Shown here: in pieces, positions 1 to 5,939 of the stretch
How the letters are laid out: each line of letters starts with the position of its first letter
How positions within the stretch are numbered: the stretch's first letter is position 1
Translations under genes and position numbers: made by a program
NCBI GenBank assembly: GCA_016840245.1
Contig: JAEOST010000022.1
Span: 1 to 7,995, forward strand
DNA from: Candidatus Thorarchaeota archaeon
GTDB lineage: Archaea > Asgardarchaeota > Thorarchaeia > Thorarchaeales > Thorarchaeaceae
Reading direction: 5' to 3'
Length of the DNA: 7,995 nucleotides
The notes under the pieces: generated by a model
Told to the model about the DNA's origin: nothing
Database searches by the model: none
What the model saw: only the letters and a program-made list of their open reading frames with translations

Positions 1-1
1 C

Positions 2-808
2 AATGAGATATACGGATACATCCCGTACAAAACCCAAAAGCTTGATGCTGCTCTAGCGGGAATGTGGGCTGGTTGGATGTACATGGAGCAAGACACTCCA
101 CTCCCAATCTGCTTTGAAGTCTATCACAATGGGTCGGCGGATACAGACGTATCCTATACAGTGATTGACGAGAATGCTACTCACATCACCTATGATTGGA
201 CCGGTATCTATCCGTACTTTGATCCCGTGGAAGAGTACATTGAAGACCTGTGGATCGAATTAAGTCCTGCCTTTGATTATTTACTCCAAACAGTACCTCG
301 AATTGATGTTGATGTTGTACCTGCTTCCGTAACTAGCACCAAACTCAGGCTCAATCTAAGCATAACATGTCTCAGTGAACGATTGGACACAGTTGAGGAC
401 ATTGAAATCCTTGCTTCAAATGGTTCAGTACTCAACACTATTTCTGTTATTGATGAGGCGGCAACTATTGAAGTCCAGAGAGCTCTCACATTTCTCGAGG
501 GACTTCCGGATACATCATTCACTATCAGGATTGGGAATAACTACACAGGATATGCTGAATTCCTTGTAGAACCAGCTGTTGTTGCAACATCTGTTTCCAC
601 TTCATCAACCTCGTCAAGTGTTACAACGTCGACAACATCAGCGACATCAACAACATCAACGACATCAACAATAGCAACAACATCTACAACTCCCACTACA
701 CCTACTCCTACACCTAGTTTTCTAACAACAGAACTAGTTCTCGGAATTACTGCAGTGGGAATCGTGGCGATTGTGATCATTGTTGTGATCTTGAAACGGA
801 AATCATAG
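2..808 (+). CDS. C-terminal part of a membrane-anchored M14-type zinc carboxypeptidase (5' end outside window)
   Basis: The frame is open from the left edge, so this is the 3' part of a longer gene; the internal ATG at 62 is not the start. It aligns along its whole length with the C-terminal part of the next gene: WAGWMY...TPLPICFEVYHNG here against WAEWMY...TTLPVCFEIFRDG there (12 of 23 identical). The Glu in CFEV (nt 116-118) matches the catalytic Glu270 of carboxypeptidase A. The zinc-binding half lies outside the window. After the peptidase domain come a beta-rich domain of about 110 residues, a Ser/Thr/Pro stalk (nt 587-718), a hydrophobic helix (LVLGITAVGIVAIVIIVVIL) and the basic end KRKS. 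This predicts a cell-surface enzyme anchored by its C-terminus. Five N-x-S/T sequons (NGS, NAT, NLS, NGS, NYT) suggest glycosylation. Family assignment rests on the paralogue and is firm; activity cannot be judged from this fragment. Confidence 0.85.
   Translation, partial: NEIYGYIPYKTQKLDAALAGMWAGWMYMEQDTPLPICFEVYHNGSADTDVSYTVIDENATHITYDWTGIYPYFDPVEEYIEDLWIELSPAFDYLLQTVPRIDVDVVPASVTSTKLRLNLSITCLSERLDTVEDIEILASNGSVLNTISVIDEAATIEVQRALTFLEGLPDTSFTIRIGNNYTGYAEFLVEPAVVATSVSTSSTSSSVTTSTTSATSTTSTTSTIATTSTTPTTPTPTPSFLTTELVLGITAVGIVAIVIIVVILKRKS
635..688 (+). repeat. 9-bp coding microsatellite in the Ser/Thr stalk
   Basis: Six consecutive 9-bp units resemble ACATCAACA: ACATCAGCG, ACATCAACA, ACATCAACG, ACATCAACA, ATAGCAACA, ACATCTACA. 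They lie within the Ser/Thr-rich stalk of the first peptidase. Such in-frame repeats can expand or shrink without frameshift and so change stalk length. The paralogue's stalk (about nt 2578-2637) is much shorter. Confidence 0.7.
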
Positions 809-833
809 GTACTATCCGGTTCTACTCCGCATT

Positions 834-865
834 GGTGGTGGGAGTGCAATAATGCTTCCACCATC
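834..865 (+). other. RNA hairpin downstream of the first peptidase gene
   Basis: GGTGGTGGGAG (834-844) pairs with CTTCCACCATC (855-865): eleven pairs, two of them G-U, around a 10-nt loop. It lies 25 nt after the stop codon in a 150-nt gap and has no T-run after it, so it does not look like an intrinsic terminator. It may stabilise or help process the 3' end of the mRNA, or be chance. Besides this hairpin, the gap holds only the promoter and ribosome-binding signals of the next gene. Confidence 0.35.
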
Positions 866-902
866 TGCTTTCTTTGGACAGGCGGCGCGTAGTTCTAAAA
901 CC

Positions 903-956
903 TATTATACTCCCGTCGTAAACTAGATTCTCCGTATAGATGCTCCAGTAGGTGAT
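903..956 (+). promoter_or_regulatory. Probable TATA element (903-909) and Shine-Dalgarno GGTGAT (951-956) of the M14 gene at 959
   Basis: TATTATA at 903-909, preceded by the A-rich TAAAAC, is the best TATA-like element in the gap. Initiation would be expected near 930, leaving a leader of about 30 nt. GGTGAT at 951-956 is complementary to the archaeal 16S rRNA 3' end (AUCACC) and lies just before the GTG at 959. It supports GTG as the start although no ATG is nearby in frame. Confidence 0.5.
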
Positions 957-958
957 TT

Positions 959-2725
959 GTGATAAGCTCCCTTCGAACCCTTGTGCTTCTCTTTGTACTA
1001 CTAATCTCTGGTGTCTTTGTTCAACCTCTAGTTCTACATGAGTCGTCCAATATGGACGTATCATATTCTATCGTTACTGCATCCTATACTGTGAACCGCA
1101 CATGGGGGGATGTATCTCTACTCTATCCTGGTCAGTTTCATGATCCAGTGCAGTTAGAACGGGAGATTGAGAATATTCACCAACGCGCACCAGAGATAGT
1201 TGATGTCTTTTCAATCGGTCAGAGCTATCTTGGAAGAAACCTGACCTGTTTGCGGATAACAAACGAGGAGAATCACCAACAGAAGGCGAAGGCCTTGGTT
1301 GTTGCACAACATCACGGTCGGGAACAAATCACTGTTGAGATGGCACTACGATTCATCCTTCGCTTAGTGAATGGATATGATGAAATTTCGAAGATTACCA
1401 AGTTCGTAAATACAGAGGAGATTTTCGTAATCCCCACACTGAATCCCGACGCTCTAGATCGCGTCATCAATGAGGGTGACCACTGGCTGAGGAAAAACCT
1501 GAGACCCTACGATAATGATAATGATGGTGAACTTGATGAGGATCCTGTTGAGGATGTCGATGGTGATGGATGGATCTCAGAGTTCGATGTATATCGAAAA
1601 GAATCGGGGGAATATCTGACTTACCTTCATTCTTACTATGAAGGGATAGACAATGACGGAGATGGTGCAGTTAACGAAGATGAGATTGGACTTGTTGATC
1701 TCAATCGTAATTATAATGCATCTTGGGGGTCATCAGGCTCGTCAGGTTGGCCTAGTGATCAGACATATCGAGGTCAGCATCCTTTCTCAGAGCCCGAGAC
1801 CCAAGCAATGAGGGACTTTGTACTTCAGCATAGATTCGCCATGGCTTACTCCCTCCATTCAGGAATCAATGCAACCTACCTCCCGTCTGACAGAGGAGTT
1901 TACCTCGAGCCAGACTTGTATGAATCTGTACTTGAGGACTACGATACACTATTGCCCGGAAGCTTCGGTACAAACTATGGGTACAATCTCAAAGATGAAG
2001 TTGATGATGCTCGAATCATTGACTCATCCTTGTGTGGTAAGTGGGCTGAATGGATGTATCTGAAACGCGCAACTACTCTCCCAGTTTGTTTTGAGATTTT
2101 CCGCGACGGTGATGTCACACTGGACTCGGCCTATACAGAATACCTCAACAATGACACTCATGTCATAAAAGAGTGGGAGGGTATCTATGGTTATTTCAAC
2201 CCACCCGCCAGTAAGATTGATGAACTGTGGGATGGACTTCTCAGTTCCTTTGACTATCTACTGGAGATGATACCCCGACTGGATATTGATGTAACGCCTC
2301 TTGCATATTACAAAGGACTTGATCATGAGCTTAGACTTAGTGTATCGATACGAAATCTAAGTCCGCGTCTTGGTACTGTGGATGACATCGAAATCATTGC
2401 TCAAAATGGCACAACTCTTGCCATGATTCCTGCAGTGGATGGGGACACAACAACAACAACTCTTACCACGCTTGACTTTTCAACTATCGAGCCATTCTAT
2501 ACCGTGCTTATCGGTAACAACTATTCAGGGTTTAAGAGGATCAATATCATCCCCTCTAATCTAACTATTACACTTCCTCCTTCCTCAACTGAGGTGTCCA
2601 CTACCACTACGACATCAACTCCATCACCAACTCAGATGGGAACTGAGGTCGTCATGATTGCCACTGGTTTGGGTGGAGTTGTCTTTATCGTACTGATTGC
2701 CTACATATTTCGAAGACGAAGGTAG
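959..2725 (+). CDS. Secreted, membrane-anchored M14 zinc carboxypeptidase with EF-hand-like insertion
   Basis: Zinc metallopeptidase of the carboxypeptidase A (M14) family, expected to remove C-terminal residues from peptides outside the cell. The GTG start has an SD just before it and opens a signal peptide (about residues 1-22). Visible landmarks: HGRE (His119, Glu122) and LHSG (His300) as the three zinc ligands; Arg178 in WLRKN; Asn249-Arg250 in DLNRNY, which bind the substrate carboxylate; NPD at 162-164; and Glu379 in CFEIFRDG as catalytic glutamate. The residue aligning with Tyr248 of carboxypeptidase A appears not to be Tyr. Between Arg178 and DLNRNY are three DxDxDG loops (185-196, 199-210, 231-242) resembling calcium-binding EF-hand loops. 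A beta-rich domain (about 440-530), a short Thr/Ser/Pro stalk (about 540-558), a membrane helix (563-583) and the tail RRRR follow. Nine N-x-S/T sequons fit surface glycosylation. It is a tandem paralogue of the gene before it; physiological substrate unknown. Confidence 0.93.
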   Translation: MISSLRTLVLLFVLLISGVFVQPLVLHESSNMDVSYSIVTASYTVNRTWGDVSLLYPGQFHDPVQLEREIENIHQRAPEIVDVFSIGQSYLGRNLTCLRITNEENHQQKAKALVVAQHHGREQITVEMALRFILRLVNGYDEISKITKFVNTEEIFVIPTLNPDALDRVINEGDHWLRKNLRPYDNDNDGELDEDPVEDVDGDGWISEFDVYRKESGEYLTYLHSYYEGIDNDGDGAVNEDEIGLVDLNRNYNASWGSSGSSGWPSDQTYRGQHPFSEPETQAMRDFVLQHRFAMAYSLHSGINATYLPSDRGVYLEPDLYESVLEDYDTLLPGSFGTNYGYNLKDEVDDARIIDSSLCGKWAEWMYLKRATTLPVCFEIFRDGDVTLDSAYTEYLNNDTHVIKEWEGIYGYFNPPASKIDELWDGLLSSFDYLLEMIPRLDIDVTPLAYYKGLDHELRLSVSIRNLSPRLGTVDDIEIIAQNGTTLAMIPAVDGDTTTTTLTTLDFSTIEPFYTVLIGNNYSGFKRINIIPSNLTITLPPSSTEVSTTTTTSTPSPTQMGTEVVMIATGLGGVVFIVLIAYIFRRRR

Positions 2726-2731
2726 TTTTTC

Positions 2732-2770
2732 TTTATATATGATGGACTAGATACAACATATGCCTAAATA
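2732..2770 (+). promoter_or_regulatory. Candidate TATA boxes for the membrane-protein/ATPase operon
   Basis: TTTATATA at 2732-2739 matches the archaeal TATA consensus, but it sits 6 nt after the upstream stop codon in a T-rich stretch (TTTTTCTTT, 2726-2734) that could equally serve as a transcription terminator. A weaker box, CTAAATA at 2764-2770, would give a shorter leader. Initiation near 2761 or 2792 would leave about 65 or 35 nt before the ATG at 2828. The two signals may overlap in function. Confidence 0.45.
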
Positions 2771-2827
2771 GCATTGAATAGGAATTAGTAGTACTTTACC
2801 AAAACGCCGCCGCCGAGGTATGAGTAT

Positions 2828-3757
2828 ATGACTCAGACCCATAGAACTAGCCAAGACAATCGCATCGAGCGCTTATTCGTCTCTGTCAGTGCAGCCTCGA
2901 TAGCAGTGATACTACTATTCAGTGTGTTCTATATCGGGTATCTTCTTACACATCCAAACCTGATACAAGGTATCCAGCAGGCATTAGCGGAGTGGGACTT
3001 CATTGCACTTCAAGCTGCGATTGATGAAGTAGCTGCCGGTGTGTTTGAAGAGGATGGATGGATCCATGTTGCTTTTGGACTTGGATTGATTCTTTTGAGT
3101 TTCATATTTATCCTCAATGTCGGAGGGGTTATCTTTTCGGTTTTTATTCATCGCTCATTCAGTGCTGGAGGCACACCCACTATTGCTTGGTGGAGGATGA
3201 GTATCTCTCGATTCCTTCTAAGTATTCGACTTCTCTTCTGGATTGCATTGTATAAAACCACAGGACTAGCAGGATTCTCAATTCTGCAACAGCATTTTTC
3301 TGGTAATCCTCTTCTGGAGCTTGGATTCTTCCTAAGCAGTGCACTCAGTCTTGGAACAGTGATTGTTCTGGTAAGTGTTATCAAAGTCGTTGTCTACGAG
3401 GTTGGCCGCTATGAAACCTTGGTCGAATCCAATCGTACTAGAGTTTCTGACGCGCTAGGAACATACACCAGTAGATGGAAGAACGAGATGATTCTGGTAG
3501 AGGAGGCTCTCTTCTCAAATGACCTTGGATATGTGAAGGCAAAGCTTGAGGATGCAACTCGGGATATGAAGTCCGATATTCGACTGCTAGAGAGGGCTCG
3601 TAGTGATCTTGCTCGAATATCCTCACCTCGAGGTATCATTAGAAAATTGTTGTTTGCTTTCATTGGGGTCGTATTGATTCAGATTATTACTGATGTCATC
3701 CTCTTTGTTGGTTGGGGCACAGTACTAGAGTTCTTGACAGGAGGTATGCTAAGATGA
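2828..3757 (+). CDS. Five-helix membrane protein with long cytoplasmic helical segment, partner of the MinD-like ATPase
   Basis: I do not recognise a named family. The 309-residue protein has hydrophobic segments at about 16-40, 80-106, 127-148, 163-190 and 273-300. Between the last two is a charged, mostly helical stretch (191-272, including VKAKLEDATRDMKSDIRLLERARSDLARI) that could form a coiled coil. By the positive-inside rule the N-terminus, the basic loop 107-127 and the 191-272 segment face the cytoplasm. The ATG at 2828 has GAGGT at 2815-2819, 8 nt upstream. An ATG at 2820 is out of frame and stops after three codons. The stop overlaps the next start as ATGA, so the two proteins are probably made together by coupled translation. 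I infer that this is the membrane anchor or receptor of the ATPase, with 191-272 as a plausible docking segment. Transport or sensing cannot be excluded. Confidence 0.82.
   Translation: MTQTHRTSQDNRIERLFVSVSAASIAVILLFSVFYIGYLLTHPNLIQGIQQALAEWDFIALQAAIDEVAAGVFEEDGWIHVAFGLGLILLSFIFILNVGGVIFSVFIHRSFSAGGTPTIAWWRMSISRFLLSIRLLFWIALYKTTGLAGFSILQQHFSGNPLLELGFFLSSALSLGTVIVLVSVIKVVVYEVGRYETLVESNRTRVSDALGTYTSRWKNEMILVEEALFSNDLGYVKAKLEDATRDMKSDIRLLERARSDLARISSPRGIIRKLLFAFIGVVLIQIITDVILFVGWGTVLEFLTGGMLR
3739..3745 (+). promoter_or_regulatory. Strong Shine-Dalgarno AGGAGGT fixing the ATPase start at 3754
   Basis: AGGAGGT lies 8 nt before the ATG at 3754 and inside the end of the upstream gene. It selects 3754 over the in-frame ATG at 3712, which has no such site and would overlap the upstream gene by 46 nt. 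Confidence 0.85.
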
Positions 3758-4821
3758 AAAAACCATTGACCATGATTGTGACTAGCAACAAAGGTGGGAG
3801 TGGTAAAACTCCTATCTCAATCAACTTGGCTACATGGGCACTAACTCAGAGCCCGCCAATGAAGGTCTTGCTCATTGATATCAACCACACAAATCAGGAC
3901 CTCTTTCAAGCCATGCAACATATTCCTGCTGATAACGGGAGTGCGTTTGAAGCTGCATTCTCTCTAGAAAAGACTGGCACCGCATACTATCTCCCTCTCA
4001 GAGAGAGTCTCCATCTTGTTCGCAGTAGAGCATTCCAACCCTTGACATCCGAACAGACAATAGAGATGATCACAAAATCAACCACTCAGTTCGCCCAAGA
4101 GAAGGACCGGGCAGTCTTTCAACCTGATTTAATCATACTGGATGGGAACTACTGTTTCCCAAGTTACAGAATCACTGAGAGGATTGATCTAGATATTCCT
4201 CCCTTCATATTTCTCAATATCTGGAGTATCACTAGCCCTCATGAATTGAGGATGCCCACTGACTATCGGTCGACCATCCAGAACTACAAGGACTGGTTTA
4301 ATGCACAGGGTTGGGACAGCACCAACTTCATTCATGTGTTCACGGTACAGGAGAAGGAACGTAGACTCACTTCTGAGATGACTCGGTTGATGCGTTTCCA
4401 GAGAGCTATGTACTCCGTCCCCGGTTCTGATGACTTGGCTGATCTCTACAGAAAGGTCACCGAGGATACGACAGCAAACGCAAAAGGATTCACCTTCGAC
4501 CAAGTGCAACGTGAGATTTTCTCCCCCCTGTTGTCAGAGATTGATTCTCTTATGATAGAAGAGCCCACTAGCTACTCAGAGGATATGATAAATGCTCGAT
4601 GGGTTGAACGAATCAATATCTTCCTGACCAATCATCGGGCATTCCCCATGAATGTCTTTCCACTACCCCATTACTATCCCTTCCTGAGAAAGGCAACGGT
4701 GGACATGATTCTTCGAGATCGTGTAGACCTGCCCATGATACAGAAGATATATGGAGATTTCCACAAATGGATCAGTCTTTTCATGAATCGGTACATGGCA
4801 GAATACAAATCGCAATCGTGA
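3754..4821 (+). CDS. Divergent ParA/MinD-family (SIMIBI) ATPase
   Basis: The 355-residue protein opens with MKKPLTMIVTSNKGGSGKTP, a beta strand and deviant Walker A motif (residues 13-19) that includes the signature lysine (Lys13) typical of dimerising ParA/MinD ATPases. VLLID at 38-42 matches the A' strand with its Asp, but the usual DxDPQ is replaced by DINHT. LIILDGN at 126-132 occupies the Walker B/switch II position, with DGN instead of DTPP or DSPP. The residue after the P-loop Thr is Pro, where Ser or Thr is usual. The C-terminal part (about 200-355) has no motif I know. Such ATPases cycle between nucleotide-bound dimers on membrane or DNA and free monomers, positioning chromosomes, division proteins or surface machines. 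Coupling to a membrane-protein gene without any ParB, MinC or MinE neighbour favours a membrane role. The fold assignment is fairly secure; hydrolytic activity and cargo are unknown. Confidence 0.82.
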   Translation: MKKPLTMIVTSNKGGSGKTPISINLATWALTQSPPMKVLLIDINHTNQDLFQAMQHIPADNGSAFEAAFSLEKTGTAYYLPLRESLHLVRSRAFQPLTSEQTIEMITKSTTQFAQEKDRAVFQPDLIILDGNYCFPSYRITERIDLDIPPFIFLNIWSITSPHELRMPTDYRSTIQNYKDWFNAQGWDSTNFIHVFTVQEKERRLTSEMTRLMRFQRAMYSVPGSDDLADLYRKVTEDTTANAKGFTFDQVQREIFSPLLSEIDSLMIEEPTSYSEDMINARWVERINIFLTNHRAFPMNVFPLPHYYPFLRKATVDMILRDRVDLPMIQKIYGDFHKWISLFMNRYMAEYKSQS

Positions 4822-4834
4822 TTCGGCAGTAACC

Positions 4835-5230
4835 TCACCCAAAGTAGATGTAAATTCTGTCCTGGCTATTGCTGATGCACCAATCAATGCACTTCTGCAT
4901 GAATCCTATCAGCTGAGGCTTTCGATGTATCCATCTGTCTTTCCCATCGAGTGTCAATTTCCCCTGTGGATCATGTGTTTCAGCAACCTCAACTGCATGT
5001 TGTAGGTCCTTTAACAGGATGTACTTCCCAATTGCTAGACCTGAAACACCCCCATCACATTCCCCTGCATTGATTAATTCAAACCAATTATAGCCCTGAT
5101 CGAAGCATTCTCTGAACCTACTCATGCCCACTCTCAGAGTTGCCACAATTTCTTCCTTCTGAATGATATCTTCATCATCCCCTATTTCTATTGCTTCCTC
5201 ACTCGTAAGCGCAAAAATATCGTACACCAT
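4835..5230 (-). CDS. Unrecognised small acidic protein (131 aa)
   Basis: I recognise no family. The start is the ATG at 5230-5228 on the minus strand; no SD is visible, so its mRNA may be leaderless. The protein is soluble and probably mostly helical, with an acidic N-terminus (EEAIEIGDDEDIIQKEE, 11-27), a middle segment with YNWFELINAGECDGG (47-61) and a C-terminal part with three Trp and two Cys (WIHRKPQLIGFMQKCIDWC, 100-118). The Cys/His content does not form a clear metal-binding pattern. Codon use and composition look native. It follows the flavodoxin gene on the same strand across a 101-nt gap containing a probable terminator, so independent transcription is likely. Its stop lies 13 nt from the stop of the convergent ATPase gene, so the two 3' ends must overlap as RNA. 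Confidence 0.7.
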   Translation of the reverse strand: MVYDIFALTSEEAIEIGDDEDIIQKEEIVATLRVGMSRFRECFDQGYNWFELINAGECDGGVSGLAIGKYILLKDLQHAVEVAETHDPQGKLTLDGKDRWIHRKPQLIGFMQKCIDWCISNSQDRIYIYFG

Positions 5231-5280
5231 GGTTCTGCAATTAGATGATGACTACTTAGACGTATTTGTTTTACTTGCAG

Positions 5281-5322
5281 AAAAGAAAAGGTGTTGACAA
5301 TGAGACCATGCGGTCCCATTGT
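5281..5322 (-). terminator. Hairpin plus U-tract after the flavodoxin gene
   Basis: On the minus strand, 9 nt after the flavodoxin stop, an 11-bp stem (arms 5322-5312 and 5307-5297, loop GCAT) is followed 7 nt later by TTTTCTTTT (5289-5281). One pair is G-U in the minus-strand RNA but would be A-C in a plus-strand RNA, so the full stem forms only in the flavodoxin transcript. Archaeal termination mainly uses the U-rich tract; the hairpin may also protect the 3' end. Confidence 0.6.
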
Positions 5323-5331
5323 ATATGATAA

Positions 5332-5793
5332 CTAGCCAAGCTCTTGAGCAAAACACTTTCCAAACTCGCGTGCTTTCGCAGGCTCGGTATCATCGAGTGG
5401 TCCTTGTTGACCTAAGACTATGGCTGAAAATCCAGGTGTGATTAATCGTGCACTTGGTGCCTTCTTCTTCAAGGTCTTTTCGAGTCCACTTGTGCCCTTG
5501 TGTTTATGACTCGCAGCCTGATAGGTGTCGAAAGTGGAAACTAACTTCCCATCAAGACCTGCCTTGCACGCTCTATCAACAGCCTTTCTGATACCACGTG
5601 CGGGTCTAAAGGCATGGACAGGACCTCCAAAGAGAAAGCCGTCGTACAGGGAGTAGTCAACATTGTCATCCTCCTTCTGGTTTATGACTGCACATTCTAT
5701 TTCGTTAGAGTCCTCAATCCCTTTAGCGATCTCTCTAGCAACTTGTTCAGTATTTCCAAACTTCGTATCGAAAATGAGTAGTACTTTCTTCAT
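5332..5793 (-). CDS. Flavodoxin
   Basis: A short-chain, single-domain FMN electron carrier of 153 residues, close to the usual flavodoxin length. MKKVLLIFDTKFGNTEQVAREIAKGI shows the first strand, the phosphate-binding loop (DTKFGNT, 9-15, corresponding to the usual T/S-x-T-G-N-T) and the first helix. GGPVHAFRPA (56-65) occupies the first FMN-ring loop, STFDTYQ (86-92) a conserved core strand and loop, and GPLDDTEPAKAREFGKCFAQEL (131-152) the last loop and helix. It should act in the cytoplasm, passing one or two electrons between a reductase and an oxidoreductase; no redox partner gene is in the window. The minus-strand ATG at 5793-5791 has only the weak GAGAG upstream. AATTAATTAA (minus strand, about 5832-5823) could be its TATA element. 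It is divergent from the membrane-protein unit, with which it shares the 146-nt intergenic region. Confidence 0.93.
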   Translation of the reverse strand: MKKVLLIFDTKFGNTEQVAREIAKGIEDSNEIECAVINQKEDDNVDYSLYDGFLFGGPVHAFRPARGIRKAVDRACKAGLDGKLVSTFDTYQAASHKHKGTSGLEKTLKKKAPSARLITPGFSAIVLGQQGPLDDTEPAKAREFGKCFAQELG

Positions 5794-5838
5794 TGTGAAA
5801 ACTCTCTATGTATTGTTAAATCTTAATTAATTTCTGTC

Positions 5839-5899
5839 GAACGTTGCATTTATGCCTATCGTTAGCAATCCGCCGAACGTTTGATGAAAACGGAACGTT
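5839..5899 (+). repeat. Four direct GAACGTT-like elements at exact 18-bp spacing
   Basis: GAACGTT occurs at 5839-5845, 5875-5881 and 5893-5899; a degenerate copy, TATCGTT, lies at 5857-5863. The starts are therefore exactly 18 bp apart. The last copy runs into the TATA box at 5898. Each exact copy contains the palindrome AACGTT, and AAACG-GAA-CGTTT (5888-5900) is a 13-bp inverted repeat around the last one. The position directly upstream of and touching the TATA box suggests regulator binding sites acting on the gene at 5940 and possibly also on the divergent flavodoxin gene. Confidence 0.55.
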
Positions 5900-5905
5900 T
5901 AAATA
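5898..5905 (+). promoter_or_regulatory. TATA box of the paired membrane-protein unit
   Basis: TTTAAATA is a textbook archaeal TATA box. Initiation about 25 nt downstream would fall near 5925-5930, leaving roughly 10 nt or less before the ATG at 5940. That fits the absence of an SD there and suggests a leaderless or very short-leader mRNA. Confidence 0.75.
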
Positions 5906-5921
5906 CAATTGTATGTCATAC
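5903..5921 (+). promoter_or_regulatory. Two overlapping palindromes across the TATA box and initiation zone (candidate operator)
   Basis: ATACAATTGTAT (5903-5914) is a perfect 12-bp palindrome that starts within the TATA box. GTATG-T-CATAC (5911-5921) is a second one sharing GTAT with it; another ATAC follows at 5923-5926. A dimeric repressor bound here would block TBP or the polymerase. Confidence 0.5.
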
Positions 5922-5939
5922 TATACTTAGTGAATAATA

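Noticed and set aside
541..864. 107-codon minus-strand frame opposite the Ser/Thr stalk
   Set aside because: Its Val/Asp-rich repeat is just the complement of the ACATCAACA coding repeat.
809..958. tRNA or other structured RNA gene in the spacer
   Set aside because: No cloverleaf or TTCGA-type T-loop can be found; only one simple hairpin and promoter elements.
2820..2831. Three-codon reading frame ATG-AGT-ATA-TGA overlapping the start at 2828
   Set aside because: It is out of frame, very short and only 1 nt from the SD; probably chance, although a coupling role cannot be excluded.
3712..3753. Upstream in-frame ATG extending the ATPase by 14 residues
   Set aside because: There is no SD before it and the extension (MGHSTRVLDRRYAK) precedes the usual start of the ParA/MinD fold, whereas AGGAGGT sits 8 nt before 3754.
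4189..4509. 106-codon minus-strand frame inside the ATPase gene
   Set aside because: No start signal or domain; it lies wholly within a well-supported plus-strand gene.
5839..5899. CRISPR array
   Set aside because: The repeated core is only 7 bp at 18-bp spacing and is joined to a TATA box; spacers and repeats are far too short for CRISPR.
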